Positions 44,228 to 53,776 of a stretch of 64,000 nucleotides of DNA are shown one piece after another; positions within the stretch are counted from its first letter, which is position 1, and each line of letters begins with the position of its first letter. The DNA comes from Fidelibacterota bacterium (GTDB taxonomy: Bacteria > Fidelibacterota > Fidelibacteria > Fidelibacterales > Fidelibacteraceae). The notes below the pieces were generated by a model that ran no database searches, had not been told where the DNA came from, and worked only from the letters and a program-made list of their open reading frames with translations. The stretch is taken from contig JAQUPD010000005.1 of assembly GCA_028716785.1 (NCBI GenBank), forward strand, positions 1-64,000, given 5' to 3'. The translations under genes and the position numbers were made by a program.

Positions 44228-45622
44228 ATGGAGTGTCTCACGCGATTTGATTCGCCACAATTAAAAAAATGTCACAGTGGGAAAGTGCGAGAAAGTTTTA
44301 AGGCCGATGAACAGCATCGATTGTTTCTTGCAACTGATCGCATTTCTTGTTTTGATAAGGTCCTGAAAACGCCTATTCCGTCAAAAGGTGCGGTCCTTAA
44401 TTTGTTGTCCGCATGGTGGTTTGAAAAAACACGCGATATCTGTCCCAACCATTTTGTAAAAATTATCGATCCATCCATTAGCTTAGTCCGCGAAGCAAAA
44501 CCTATCCATCTTGAAATGGTTGTCCGTGCCTATCTTACAGGCTCTGCTTGGCGAAATTATCAAAAAGGTGAGCGACAAATTTCGGGTGTATCAATCCCCA
44601 ATGGACTTACAAAAAATGCTCCTTTTCCAGAGCCGATTGTAACGCCCACGACAAAAGAAACTTCGGATCGGTCTATTACAGCAAAAGAAATTATTCAAGA
44701 AGGATGGGCAACAGAAACACAGTATCAACAAATACACGATATTGCACTCAACCTTTTTAAAAAAGGAAGTGCCATTCTCGAAGAACGAGGAATTATTCTC
44801 GTAGATACAAAATATGAATTTGGAATGATTAACGATGAATTGGTTCTTATCGATGAAATTCATACACCAGATTCATCCCGATTTTGGCTGAAAGAAGATT
44901 ATCGAAACAATCCAGAAACTGTTGAACAATTGGATAAAGAATTTGTGCGGGCTTATTTGATGGAGCATAAAAAGGGGGGAGTATATCCAGAAATCCTTCC
45001 TGATGAGATAGTTCAAGAAACCAGTCGGCGCTATCTTGAATTGTATGAACGAATTACAGGCACTTCCCTTAAATTACCAGAGATATCTCCCGGGGAACGC
45101 ATTGTTAAAAATCTTGTTCGTGAAGGATTTATGAAAGAGGGGTGCGTCATTCTTGTGATGGGTTCTCCATCCGATAAGGGACATGCTGAAAAAATTGCTG
45201 AACGCATTAAAAAGTATGATATTGCTGTAACATTACGAATTGTGTCTGCTCATAAAAATGGTGAAAAAATTCCAACCATCATGGAAGATGTTATATGGTG
45301 TTATGAACCCGCGGCTATTATTGCCATAGCGGGGCGTTCCAATGGACTCGGTGGCGCCTTGTCGGCAAATGTGCCCGTTCCTGTGATTAATTGTCCACCC
45401 TTTCAAGATAAACTCGATTTTCTTGTCAATATCAATTCTTCCTTGTTAATGCCCTCAGAGACCCCCGCTATGACGGTTGTGGATCCCAAAAATGCTGCCG
45501 ATGCAGCGATGCTTTGTTTGAATCTCCCCACAATAAAAGAAAAATTTCGAGAAAAAATTGGTTCAGTAAAAAAAACATTGGATCAAGCCAATGCTCAATT
45601 ACAGGAGCAGCAGGATGTTTAA
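44228..45622 (+). CDS. purC: SAICAR synthetase fused to class II PurE (PAICS-like)
   Basis: 464 residues with two domains. Residues 1 to about 290 are a long-form PurC: HSGKVRESF, LATDRISCFDKVL, EMVVRAYLTGSAWRNYQ, LPEPI-like PFPEPIVTPTTK, and LVDTKYEFGM. Residues 306-464 are PurE: VMGSPSDKGHAEK (310-322), SAHKNGE (340-346), AGRSNGLGGALS (368-379), VINCPP (386-391). SAHK and AGRSNGLG are the class II (animal AIR carboxylase) versions; class I has SAHRTP and AGGAAHLPG. So one protein should carry out purine steps 6 and 7 directly with CO2, with no PurK. The ATG follows GGAGAAAAGTG. Confidence 0.92.
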   Translation: MECLTRFDSPQLKKCHSGKVRESFKADEQHRLFLATDRISCFDKVLKTPIPSKGAVLNLLSAWWFEKTRDICPNHFVKIIDPSISLVREAKPIHLEMVVRAYLTGSAWRNYQKGERQISGVSIPNGLTKNAPFPEPIVTPTTKETSDRSITAKEIIQEGWATETQYQQIHDIALNLFKKGSAILEERGIILVDTKYEFGMINDELVLIDEIHTPDSSRFWLKEDYRNNPETVEQLDKEFVRAYLMEHKKGGVYPEILPDEIVQETSRRYLELYERITGTSLKLPEISPGERIVKNLVREGFMKEGCVILVMGSPSDKGHAEKIAERIKKYDIAVTLRIVSAHKNGEKIPTIMEDVIWCYEPAAIIAIAGRSNGLGGALSANVPVPVINCPPFQDKLDFLVNINSSLLMPSETPAMTVVDPKNAADAAMLCLNLPTIKEKFREKIGSVKKTLDQANAQLQEQQDV

Positions 45623-46982
45623 TGCCCTTTCTCCACTCGATGGACGATATGCCGATCGCGTGGATGTGTTGAGGAATTATTTTTCGGAATTTGCACTGAT
45701 GCGGATGCGCATTATAACAGAAATTCGCTACGTTAAAGCCCTTGATCACTGTTCTTGCTTTTCCCCCCTTACTCACGAGGAAGTAAAACAATTGGATAAT
45801 GTGATGGCATCCTTTAGTGAAATAGACTATGAAACGATAAAATCAATCGAAAAAGAGATTAATCACGATGTAAAAGCTTGTGAGATTTTTTTAAGAAAAA
45901 AAGTAAGGCTCAGGGAACCTAATCGCATTCATTTTGGACTCACTTCGGAAGATGTAAATAATCTTGCTTGGACCTTTCTTTTAAAGGAATTTCGCGAGAC
46001 AGTTCAGCTGCCGCAAGTAAAGACATTCTTGTTAATATTGTGTGAGATGGCTGAAAAGTGGGCAGAGACCATTTTTCCTGCTAGAACTCATGGCCAAATA
46101 GCTTCTCCAACAACTTATGGGAAAGAACTTGCCGTCGTGATAAATCGACTTTTTACCCAATATAAAAAGGTAAAAGATCTACCCTTTAAAGCAAAGCTTA
46201 ATGGTGCAACAGGGAATTATTCTGCCCTTGTCGTCGCTTGTCCCTCCGTTGATTGGCCTTCCTTTGCAAAAAAATTTGTGGAAAAATATGGCGTGACATT
46301 CAATCCTGTCACAACACAAATTGAAGACCATGATTCCTGGGCTGAATATTTTGATGCATCCCGACGGATTAATCAAATTATTCGTGATTTTGATCAAGAT
46401 ACCTGGATCTATCTGATGCAAGGGGAATTATTATTGTCTTCGGAGAAACAGGAAGTGGGGTCTTCAACCATGCCCCACAAGGTGAATCCCATTAACTTTG
46501 AAAATAGCGAAGGAAATTTGAAAATCTCTAACGCATTATTTACTGCTTTATCAGAAAGTCTTACAACATCCCGACTCCAACGGGATTTATCCGATAGTAC
46601 TGTTTCACGAAATATTGGTACAGCCTTCGGTTATGCCTATCTGGCAATATCGGAAACCTTGAAAGGACTATCCAAAATTCAGGTGAATGAACCCTATTGT
46701 CGGAAAGTGGTTTCCTCACATCCTGAGCTTTTAGCTGAACCCATTCAAACAGTTTTAAGAAAATATGGCATGTCTGATCCTTATGAGAAAATGAAAGCAC
46801 TTACTCGTGGTCGACACATTACCTTGGATGAGCTTCACACTTTTTTGGATTCTCTGGACCTTGATTCCCAAGTAATTCAATTCTTGAAATCTCTCCGGCC
46901 AGAATCTTATCTTGGTTTGGCACCGCAAATAACCCATGCCATGATATTGGAAGTCCAAGATTATTTTAAGGAAGAATCATGA
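45615..46982 (+). CDS. purB: Adenylosuccinate lyase
   Basis: 455 residues from the ATG at 45615 (AGGAGCAGCAGG upstream); it overlaps purCE by 8 bases. Cleaves SAICAR (step 8) and adenylosuccinate. It is the E. coli-type enzyme: NALSPLDGRYADRVD, INHDVKACEIFLRKK, HFGLTSEDVNNLAW, ARTHGQIASPTTYGKE, and the signature loop VGSSTMPHKVNPINFENSEGN-like stretch with the catalytic Ser near residue 289. The fumarase/aspartase signature is unbroken. It overlaps purD by 4 bases. Confidence 0.95.
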   Translation: MFNALSPLDGRYADRVDVLRNYFSEFALMRMRIITEIRYVKALDHCSCFSPLTHEEVKQLDNVMASFSEIDYETIKSIEKEINHDVKACEIFLRKKVRLREPNRIHFGLTSEDVNNLAWTFLLKEFRETVQLPQVKTFLLILCEMAEKWAETIFPARTHGQIASPTTYGKELAVVINRLFTQYKKVKDLPFKAKLNGATGNYSALVVACPSVDWPSFAKKFVEKYGVTFNPVTTQIEDHDSWAEYFDASRRINQIIRDFDQDTWIYLMQGELLLSSEKQEVGSSTMPHKVNPINFENSEGNLKISNALFTALSESLTTSRLQRDLSDSTVSRNIGTAFGYAYLAISETLKGLSKIQVNEPYCRKVVSSHPELLAEPIQTVLRKYGMSDPYEKMKALTRGRHITLDELHTFLDSLDLDSQVIQFLKSLRPESYLGLAPQITHAMILEVQDYFKEES

Positions 46983-48229
46983 CAAAAATTGTGATTCTTG
47001 GCTCGGGAGGACGTGAACACGCATTAGCCTGGAAACTTGGTAAAGAAGTGGGGGAAGAAAATATTTATATGCTTCCCGGAAATGGTGGAACGTGGAACAA
47101 TTATCCCATCAATCCCCTAAATTTTAAGGCTGTAAAATCCTTTTGTGAAGACAAAAATATTCAATGGTTGATTGTTGGCCCTGAAGATCCTCTTGCTCAG
47201 GGAATTTATGATTATTTTTATGATTCATCTACTCAAGTGTTAGGGCCTTCGAAACAAGCAGCTCGCCTTGAAGCTTCAAAAATTTGGTCTAAACACTTTA
47301 TGATAACGTATGGTGTAGCAACTGGTAGAGCCGTTTTTTCAACCGATGGAAACTCTTTGGATGCCTTTATTCATGAGTTGGATGGAAAAGTTGTTGTAAA
47401 ATATGACGGACTTGCCGCTGGAAAAGGAGTAAAAGTCTGCGAATCGTCCCTAGAAGCCTGGGAAGCAATAACTGACATTCGAAAAAAATATGGAAACAAT
47501 GCACTCTTTTTGGTCGAAGAACGTCTGGTTGGACGAGAAATGTCTGTGATAGGCTTGACAGATGGGAAATCCATTCGACTGTTTTTACCTTCACAAGATC
47601 ACAAGCAAGCCTATGAAGGTGATAAAGGTCCCAATACCGGTGGTATGGGTGCCTATTGTCCCGTTCCCTGGTATACACCAACACATGCAAAAGCTATCCA
47701 AAAAAAGATTATTGAACCTACCTTGCAAGGTATTTGTGATGAACATTTAGACTACAAGGGTATTCTTTATTTTGGTTTGATGATTACAACAGAAGGGCCT
47801 CGTGTTTTGGAGTATAATGTGCGTTTTGGAGACCCTGAAACTGAAGTGATTCTGCCTGCTTTGAAATCATCTTTGACAGGTTTGATTGAAAATACCTTGA
47901 ATGGAAGCCTTGAAAAAACTTCACCCGAATTTTATCCTGAGACTTTTATTGATGTTGTTTTAGCATCAGGAGGATATCCAGGCGCTTATGAAAAAGGTTA
48001 TGAAATTACAGGACTTGAAAAGATTTCACCGGACACGCTTCTCTTTCATGCAGGAACAAAACGGGAGGGAGAAAAACTCGTCACCAATGGAGGACGGGTA
48101 CTCAATGTTGTTGCTCGAGGTCGTAATTTGCAAGAGGCAATAGAAAAAGTTTATCCAGAAGTTGAAAAAATTCATTTTAAAAATAAAACTTTCCGTCGGG
48201 ATATTGGTCGGCGAGAGGGAATTGTATGA
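46979..48229 (+). CDS. purD: Phosphoribosylamine-glycine ligase
   Basis: 416 residues, ATP-grasp; makes GAR (step 2). Motifs: ILGSGGREHALAWKLG, WLIVGPEDPLAQGIYD, VKYDGLAAGKGVKVC, SQDHKQAYEGDKGPNTGG, MGAYCPVPWYTP, and EYNVRFGDPETEVILP with the Mg ligands. It overlaps both neighbours by 4 bases (ATGA and similar), implying strict translational coupling. Confidence 0.95.
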   Translation: MTKIVILGSGGREHALAWKLGKEVGEENIYMLPGNGGTWNNYPINPLNFKAVKSFCEDKNIQWLIVGPEDPLAQGIYDYFYDSSTQVLGPSKQAARLEASKIWSKHFMITYGVATGRAVFSTDGNSLDAFIHELDGKVVVKYDGLAAGKGVKVCESSLEAWEAITDIRKKYGNNALFLVEERLVGREMSVIGLTDGKSIRLFLPSQDHKQAYEGDKGPNTGGMGAYCPVPWYTPTHAKAIQKKIIEPTLQGICDEHLDYKGILYFGLMITTEGPRVLEYNVRFGDPETEVILPALKSSLTGLIENTLNGSLEKTSPEFYPETFIDVVLASGGYPGAYEKGYEITGLEKISPDTLLFHAGTKREGEKLVTNGGRVLNVVARGRNLQEAIEKVYPEVEKIHFKNKTFRRDIGRREGIV

Positions 48230-48825
48230 CAGCTCGCTTAGCCATTCTCATTAGCGGGAGAGGCTCTAATATGTCGGCAATCCTCCATGAAACACAAGAA
48301 GGAATATTGAAAAACCTTGCTGAAATCGTTGTGGTTGTATCAAATGTCTGTTCTGCCCCTGGATTGGATATTGCCAGGGCTGCTGGAATTCCTGCGCTTT
48401 GCGTTCCCTCAGAAGGGAAAAAACGCCAGGAATTTGAAAAAGAACTCCTGAATGCCTTAGCTTCTTACCATCCTGATTATATTATTTTGGCTGGTTTTAT
48501 GAGAATTCTTACACCTTATGTTGTCCACCATTATCCTAATCGAATAGTAAATATTCATCCTGCTGATACTTCCCAGTTTAAAGGGATAGGAGCTTATAAA
48601 TGGGCTTTTGAGGAGGGGCTTGAAGAGACAAAAATTACAGTTCATCTGATTGATGAGGGTGTGGATACAGGGCCGGTGCTCGCTCAAAAGACGGTAGACC
48701 TTCGAGGAGCCACGACTCTGGAGGATGTTGAAGAACGAGGACTCGCAGTGGAGCATACGTTTTATAGTGAAGTGATTCGCGATATGCTGACGGGTAAAAT
48801 AAATATACAGGAGATAAAATCATAA
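48226..48825 (+). CDS. purN: Phosphoribosylglycinamide formyltransferase
   Basis: 199 residues; transfers the formyl group from 10-formyl-THF to GAR (step 3). The catalytic Asn and His are in VNIHPADTSQF and the Asp in IDEGVDTGPVLAQ. N-terminal ILISGRGSNMSAIL binds the phosphoribosyl group. The middle reads GIGAYKWAFEEGLEETKITVH instead of the common GlnAH/ALAAGV form, a mild divergence. The stop is directly followed by the purF ATG with no gap. Confidence 0.92.
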   Translation: MTARLAILISGRGSNMSAILHETQEGILKNLAEIVVVVSNVCSAPGLDIARAAGIPALCVPSEGKKRQEFEKELLNALASYHPDYIILAGFMRILTPYVVHHYPNRIVNIHPADTSQFKGIGAYKWAFEEGLEETKITVHLIDEGVDTGPVLAQKTVDLRGATTLEDVEERGLAVEHTFYSEVIRDMLTGKINIQEIKS

Positions 48826-50262
48826 ATGTGTGGTATCATTGGTATTATAGGCCGTGAGGATATTTCTGAGGAACTTATCAATGGCTTAACGGTGATTCAA
48901 CATCGGGGACAGGATGCTGCAGGCATTGTCACCTTGAATAGCCGTTTTAGAATGAAAAAAGGACAAGGACACGTTGATAAAGTTTTTCAGAATTTTGATA
49001 TTGAACAGTTTAGAGGGAAATGTGGACTTGGACATGTCCGCTATGCCACAATGGGATCAACCTTAGAAGTTGATGCCCAACCAATTGCAGTAAATTATCC
49101 CTATGGATTGGCAATGGTTCATAATGGAAATGTGATAAATTTTAAGGAAGTACGACAAAGGCTTTATGATGAAAATATGCGCCTTTTGGATACATCTAAT
49201 GATGTGGCGCTCATTCTCTATACCTTTGCAGCTCAACTGGAAAAGAAAGATCTGAAACATTTACACGTTGACGATATCTTTGATGTAGTTTTAGATGTCC
49301 AAAATTTGATTAAAGGGGCTTATTCTGCCTTAACCATTATTGCCAATAAAGGATTTTTAGCCTTTACCGATCCCTATGGTATTCGTCCTCTGGTGATGGG
49401 ACGCAAACTTACAGATCAAGGCGTTGTATATGCCTTTGCGTCAGAAACGGTTGTTTTTGATTATTTGGGATATGAAATGGTTCGAGACTTGCAAGCTGGT
49501 GAAGCAATTTTTATTGATAATGAGATGAATGTCCACTCGAAAATTTTAAAACAGGAAAAACAAGCATTTTGCGTATTTGAATATATTTATTTTGCTCGAG
49601 AAGATTCGGTCTTCCATCATCGTTTGGTGGCAAGTGAACGGGTTAAAATGGGGAAAAAATTAGCAAAATCTTTCAAAGAAGCTCATATTGATCCCGATAT
49701 TATCATTGATGTACCAAGTTCAGCCTATTTTTTTGCTTCCGGCTTAGCAGAAGAAGTCAAAATTCCTTATCGAAGGGGACTTGCAAAAAATCAGTTTGTT
49801 GGTCGTAGTTTTATCACTCCAACTCAAAAAGAACGTGAAAATGTGGTTAAACAAAAACTAAATCCCATTAAAGATATTATTAAAGGGCGGAAAGTTGCTG
49901 TTGTGGATGATTCTATTGTTCGTGGCACAACATCCAGACACATTATTCATCTTTTACAGGAATATGGTGCAGATAAAGTCTATTTTATTTCTGCGTCACC
50001 TCCCATAAAATTTCCTTGTATTTATGGCATTGATATGTCCGTTCGAAAAGAAATGGTTGCATCTCATTATGATGATCCTCAAGAAATTGCCCGTGTTATT
50101 GGAGCGGATGCTGTGGTTTATCAAAAATTAGAGGATCTCCAAGAACTTTATCATGATTTACCCATTTGTGATGCCTGTTTTTCAGGGAATTATCCCACAG
50201 GCATTACTCCCGATATTCTCAAACACATTGAACTAGAAAAGATAAATTCGGACCGAAATTAA
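48826..50262 (+). CDS. purF: Amidophosphoribosyltransferase
   Basis: 478 residues, first committed purine step. Catalytic Cys2 follows the initiator Met directly (MCGIIGIIG), so there is no propeptide to remove. The class II glutaminase domain (QHRGQDAAGI, LGHVRYATMG, MVHNGNV) is followed by the PRTase domain with VAVVDDSIVRGTTSRHI. Cysteines in FCVFEYIYFARED, FPCIYGIDM and CDACFSGNYP match the four [4Fe-4S] ligands of the Bacillus-type enzyme, suggesting an oxygen-sensitive cluster. It is the last purine gene before the pyr half, 4 bp ahead of pyrC. Confidence 0.95.
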   Translation: MCGIIGIIGREDISEELINGLTVIQHRGQDAAGIVTLNSRFRMKKGQGHVDKVFQNFDIEQFRGKCGLGHVRYATMGSTLEVDAQPIAVNYPYGLAMVHNGNVINFKEVRQRLYDENMRLLDTSNDVALILYTFAAQLEKKDLKHLHVDDIFDVVLDVQNLIKGAYSALTIIANKGFLAFTDPYGIRPLVMGRKLTDQGVVYAFASETVVFDYLGYEMVRDLQAGEAIFIDNEMNVHSKILKQEKQAFCVFEYIYFAREDSVFHHRLVASERVKMGKKLAKSFKEAHIDPDIIIDVPSSAYFFASGLAEEVKIPYRRGLAKNQFVGRSFITPTQKERENVVKQKLNPIKDIIKGRKVAVVDDSIVRGTTSRHIIHLLQEYGADKVYFISASPPIKFPCIYGIDMSVRKEMVASHYDDPQEIARVIGADAVVYQKLEDLQELYHDLPICDACFSGNYPTGITPDILKHIELEKINSDRN

Positions 50263-50266
50263 GGCG

Positions 50267-51550
50267 ATGCATCAGAAAATTCTCTTGAAAAATGGAACAC
50301 TTCTTTATCCTCATGGCGCCATGAAGAAAGAGGATTTGATGATTGAAAATGGGAAAATTAGAGAAATAGATAACTCCCTTTCTGTTTATTCAGGTATTCA
50401 TGAGATTGATGTTACAGGTGGATTGCTTTTACCGGGAATGATAGACCCCCATGTCCATTTTCGGGAACCGGGTTTTCTTGAAAAAGAAGGGATTGACAAT
50501 GGTTCTAAAGCAGCTATAAAGGGGGGTGTAACAACAGTTTTTGATATGCCAAATACGAATCCTCCTTGCGATAATTTACAAGCGTTTGAGGAAAAACGGA
50601 GCCTTTTTCAGGAAAAGTCATTTGTAAATTGGGGACTCCATTATATGGCGTCACCCACGATGGGAATGCTTCCAGAAAAAGCACTTTCTGCAAAAATATA
50701 TATGGCTCGTTCATCATCACAATCTGCCTGGAATGATTTCAATTCCTTAAAAACTATTTTTCAAAAATCTCCGTGTGTCACCATTCATGGGGAAGATGAA
50801 AAATATTTTATCCATAATCCCTGTCATTCTCATCGGCGTCCCCGAAAAGCAATTCAAGAAGCACTAAAAACTATCAAAGATGTCTTAATAAATCTTTCAG
50901 AGGATGAACGTCCCCGTGTGATTTTATGTCATGCTTCAACAGTGGATGATGTTTCTTGGCTAAAGGAGATGAAAGCAAAGGGATTTGATGTGTGGGGAGA
51001 AACAGCTCCCCATTATCTGTGGTTTACAGCCGACGATGAAGAAAAATATGGGGCGAAGTATCAGGTGAATCCCCCTTTAAGAAATTCTCAAGATCGAGAA
51101 GCTCTTCGTCAGGCAGTTAAAGAGGGGATTCTTGATTTTATTGGGACGGATCATGCCCCCCATACACCAGCTGAAAAAGCAAGTTCAAATCCTCCTTCTG
51201 GAATCCCTGGTATCGAATGGGCTATGCCCGCCATTTTGGAACTGGCAGAACAGCAAATAATACCCTGGTCTCGCATTATTCCCTTGATTTATTCAAAAAG
51301 TTGCCAATGCTATAAGTTGTCAGGTTATTCTGGCCTTAATTCAGGTGGATGGGCAAACGTGGTGGTTTTGAAAAAAACCAAAAAATTTTCAGATACACTT
51401 GTTACGAAAGCAGGGTATAATCCGTATGAACATCTCAGGTTAACGTATTCTGTTGATAAAGTTTTTGTAAATGGTAATCTTGTGTATGATGAAGGGCAGT
51501 TTAAAAATCTTGAGAAAGGGAAGGAGATTGTGCGTGCTTTCAGCGACTAA
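50267..51550 (+). CDS. pyrC: Dihydroorotase
   Basis: 427 residues of amidohydrolase fold; closes carbamoyl aspartate to dihydroorotate. Metal ligands are visible: DPHVHFREPG, a lysine in AKIYMARSS as the candidate carboxylated bridging residue, THGEDE and LCHASTVDD. The catalytic Asp is in GTDHAPHTPAEK. N-terminal LLKNGTLLYP and a C-terminal VFVNGNLVYDEG are typical. It overlaps pyrE by 17 bases. Confidence 0.93.
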   Translation: MHQKILLKNGTLLYPHGAMKKEDLMIENGKIREIDNSLSVYSGIHEIDVTGGLLLPGMIDPHVHFREPGFLEKEGIDNGSKAAIKGGVTTVFDMPNTNPPCDNLQAFEEKRSLFQEKSFVNWGLHYMASPTMGMLPEKALSAKIYMARSSSQSAWNDFNSLKTIFQKSPCVTIHGEDEKYFIHNPCHSHRRPRKAIQEALKTIKDVLINLSEDERPRVILCHASTVDDVSWLKEMKAKGFDVWGETAPHYLWFTADDEEKYGAKYQVNPPLRNSQDREALRQAVKEGILDFIGTDHAPHTPAEKASSNPPSGIPGIEWAMPAILELAEQQIIPWSRIIPLIYSKSCQCYKLSGYSGLNSGGWANVVVLKKTKKFSDTLVTKAGYNPYEHLRLTYSVDKVFVNGNLVYDEGQFKNLEKGKEIVRAFSD

Positions 51551-52148
51551 AAGTCAATTTATCGATTGTTTGATACAAGAAAAAGTTCTGAAATTTGGAG
51601 ATTATATTTTGAAATCGGGGATGAGATCCCCCTTTTTTTTAAACTTTGGTAATATTGCTTCGTCGGAAGCACTCAAAAGAACAGGGAAACTTTTTGCAAC
51701 CACCCTTTCTGATTTTTTTCCCAAGGCAACCCATGTGTATGGGCCACCCTATAAAGGAATTTCTTTAGCAACCGCCACAGTGATAATGCATCAAAATCCC
51801 AATCTCGCCATGTTTTATAGTCGTAAAGAGGAAAAAGGTCATGGCGAAAAGGGAATTTTTATTGGAAACACACCCGATGTAAACAGTACTGTTGTTATGA
51901 TTGATGATGTTATGACCACGGGAGAAACAAAACTTCAAGCCATAACACTTCTTGAAGAAACATTTCCAATAAAGGTAGCAGGGATTATCGTCGCGGTAGA
52001 CCGACGTCGTGAACAAGAGAGGGAAGAATTCTCCATTCCCCTTAAAGCAATTCTTGATCTTGTTGATTTCATAGACTATTTAAAAATAAAAGACCCAGCA
52101 CAGGCAGACATACTCAATGCGTTTTATAAGGGGGTAAATCATGGATAA
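51534..52148 (+). CDS. pyrE: Orotate phosphoribosyltransferase
   Basis: 204 residues from the GTG at 51534, chosen because AAGGAG lies 7 bases upstream and the protein then begins in the usual helix (SQFIDCLIQEKVLKFGDYILKSG). Converts orotate plus PRPP to OMP. Motifs: SPFFLNFGNI, YGPPYKGISLA, FYSRKEEKGHGEKG and the PRPP loop VVMIDDVMTTGETK. It overlaps pyrC (17 bases) and pyrF (8 bases). Confidence 0.93.
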   Translation: MLSATKSQFIDCLIQEKVLKFGDYILKSGMRSPFFLNFGNIASSEALKRTGKLFATTLSDFFPKATHVYGPPYKGISLATATVIMHQNPNLAMFYSRKEEKGHGEKGIFIGNTPDVNSTVVMIDDVMTTGETKLQAITLLEETFPIKVAGIIVAVDRRREQEREEFSIPLKAILDLVDFIDYLKIKDPAQADILNAFYKGVNHG

Positions 52149-52866
52149 AACTTTTAAAGTTATTCCTGCTTTAGATTTAATTGACCTTGATAAACTTGAG
52201 TCTCTTATCCAGGCGATTGATGATCATCCACTGATATATGGTTATAAGATTGGTTTTTCCCTTGGACTTACGTATGGTTTAATTCGCGTGTGTAAATTAC
52301 TCCAAAAACATACGGCAAAGCCCCTTATCTATGACCATCAAAAAGCGGCGACAGATATTCCTGAAACAGGCGAGCTTTTTGCAGATGTCATGAAATTTTC
52401 GGGGATTACCGAAGTGATTATTTTCCCTTTGGCTGGCCCTGAAACTTTAAAGGCATGGATTGATGCCTTGCAGGATAAAGCCTTGAAAGTAATTGTCGGC
52501 GGCATTATGACTCATCCGGGATTTTTGGAATCAGAAGGGGGATTTATTCGAGATTTAGCGGCAATCAAAATCTATCAACAAGCTTTTGATAAAAATGTCC
52601 GTGATTTTGTAGTTCCCCTCACAAAACCTGAGATAACCAAAAAGATATATTCTGAGGTAGGATTGGATGATACTTGTACCTTTTATTCTCCAGGATATGG
52701 TAAACAGGGTGGTAACCTGGCAAATTTTAGCTATATCAAAAGCCATTATTTAATAATTGGACGCTCCTTGTTAAATGTAGAAGATCCTGCGTTATATTTG
52801 GATGAGGTATCGAAGCAAATAAATTTGTTAAATAAATTCAACAGGGGTAAAAATGAAAAAGCATGA
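52141..52866 (+). CDS. pyrF: Orotidine 5'-phosphate decarboxylase
   Basis: 241 residues of TIM barrel producing UMP. The catalytic Asp-Lys-Asp array reads YDHQKAATDIPETG instead of the usual DxKxxDIP spacing. This places it in the divergent OMPDC branch with one extra residue between Lys and the second Asp. The phosphate end has a YSPGYGKQGG loop and YLIIGRSLL. It overlaps pyrE by 8 bases and pyrB by 14. Confidence 0.85.
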   Translation: MDKTFKVIPALDLIDLDKLESLIQAIDDHPLIYGYKIGFSLGLTYGLIRVCKLLQKHTAKPLIYDHQKAATDIPETGELFADVMKFSGITEVIIFPLAGPETLKAWIDALQDKALKVIVGGIMTHPGFLESEGGFIRDLAAIKIYQQAFDKNVRDFVVPLTKPEITKKIYSEVGLDDTCTFYSPGYGKQGGNLANFSYIKSHYLIIGRSLLNVEDPALYLDEVSKQINLLNKFNRGKNEKA

Positions 52867-53776
52867 CCTAATTTCAATGCATGATTTAACGGTAGATGAT
52901 ATTCAAATCTATTTGAATACTGCTGCCCGTGTGGAAGAAATTCCCCTAAAAGATCGGTTCACCTTGTTGCAAGGAAAAATTATGGCCTCGCTTTTTTTTG
53001 AAGCAAGCACACGAACTCGGTTGAGCTTTGAAGCAGCAATGTATCGTTTAGGAGGAAATGTCATTGGCTTTGCGGAACAAGCAGCAACTTCTATCTCAAA
53101 AGGTGAATCGTTTTCAGATACAATCCATACGGTTGAAAATTATGCCGATGTCATTGTAATTCGTCACCCCAAAGAGGGAACATCCCGTCATGCCGCTCAA
53201 ATCAGTTATTTGCCTGTCATTAATGCTGGCGATGGGACCAATCAACATCCTACACAAACACTTCTTGATCTTTATACGATTGTTAAAAGTTTTAAAAAAA
53301 TTGAAGGATTAAGAATTGCTTTTGTAGGGGATTTAAAATACTCACGGACAGTTCATTCACTGCTTCAAGCATTGATAAAATTCCGTGTGAATGAATTTAT
53401 GTTGGTATCTCCTGATTCTTTATGTCTTCCGGAATATTTAAAGCGTATTGAGACGGATTTTCCTGTGACATTTGTTGAAACCCGGCATCTTGAAGATGCA
53501 ATTCCCTATGCAGATATTATTTATATGACGCGCATTCAACGGGAACGCTTTCCCGATCAAATCGAATATGAAAAGGTTAAAGATTCTTATTGCTTAAATG
53601 CCAAAATGCTAAAGGTTGCCCAGAATACGTTAAAAATCCTCCATCCCTTACCACGCGTGAATGAAATTGCTCCAGATGTAGATGAAACGCCCCATGCGGA
53701 ATATTTTCAGCAGGTCAAAAATGGACTTATTATGCGGCAAGCAATTTTATTATATGTTTTTGAGGTACAACTATGA
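52853..53776 (+). CDS. pyrB: Aspartate carbamoyltransferase catalytic subunit
   Basis: 307 residues. Motifs for carbamoyl phosphate (FEASTRTRLSFEAAM), the incoming active-site loop (HPKEGTSRHAAQ) and aspartate (GDGTNQHPTQTLLDL, FVGDLKYSRTVHSL, ILHPLPRVNEI) are all present. With the pyrI gene overlapping its end by 4 bases, it should form the allosteric dodecamer of the enterobacterial/archaeal type. Confidence 0.95.
   Translation: MKKHDLISMHDLTVDDIQIYLNTAARVEEIPLKDRFTLLQGKIMASLFFEASTRTRLSFEAAMYRLGGNVIGFAEQAATSISKGESFSDTIHTVENYADVIVIRHPKEGTSRHAAQISYLPVINAGDGTNQHPTQTLLDLYTIVKSFKKIEGLRIAFVGDLKYSRTVHSLLQALIKFRVNEFMLVSPDSLCLPEYLKRIETDFPVTFVETRHLEDAIPYADIIYMTRIQRERFPDQIEYEKVKDSYCLNAKMLKVAQNTLKILHPLPRVNEIAPDVDETPHAEYFQQVKNGLIMRQAILLYVFEVQL

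Noticed and set aside
44228-45622. PurC-PurE fusion as a sequencing artefact
   Set aside because: The frame is continuous through a sensible linker, and the fused domain order matches natural PAICS proteins.
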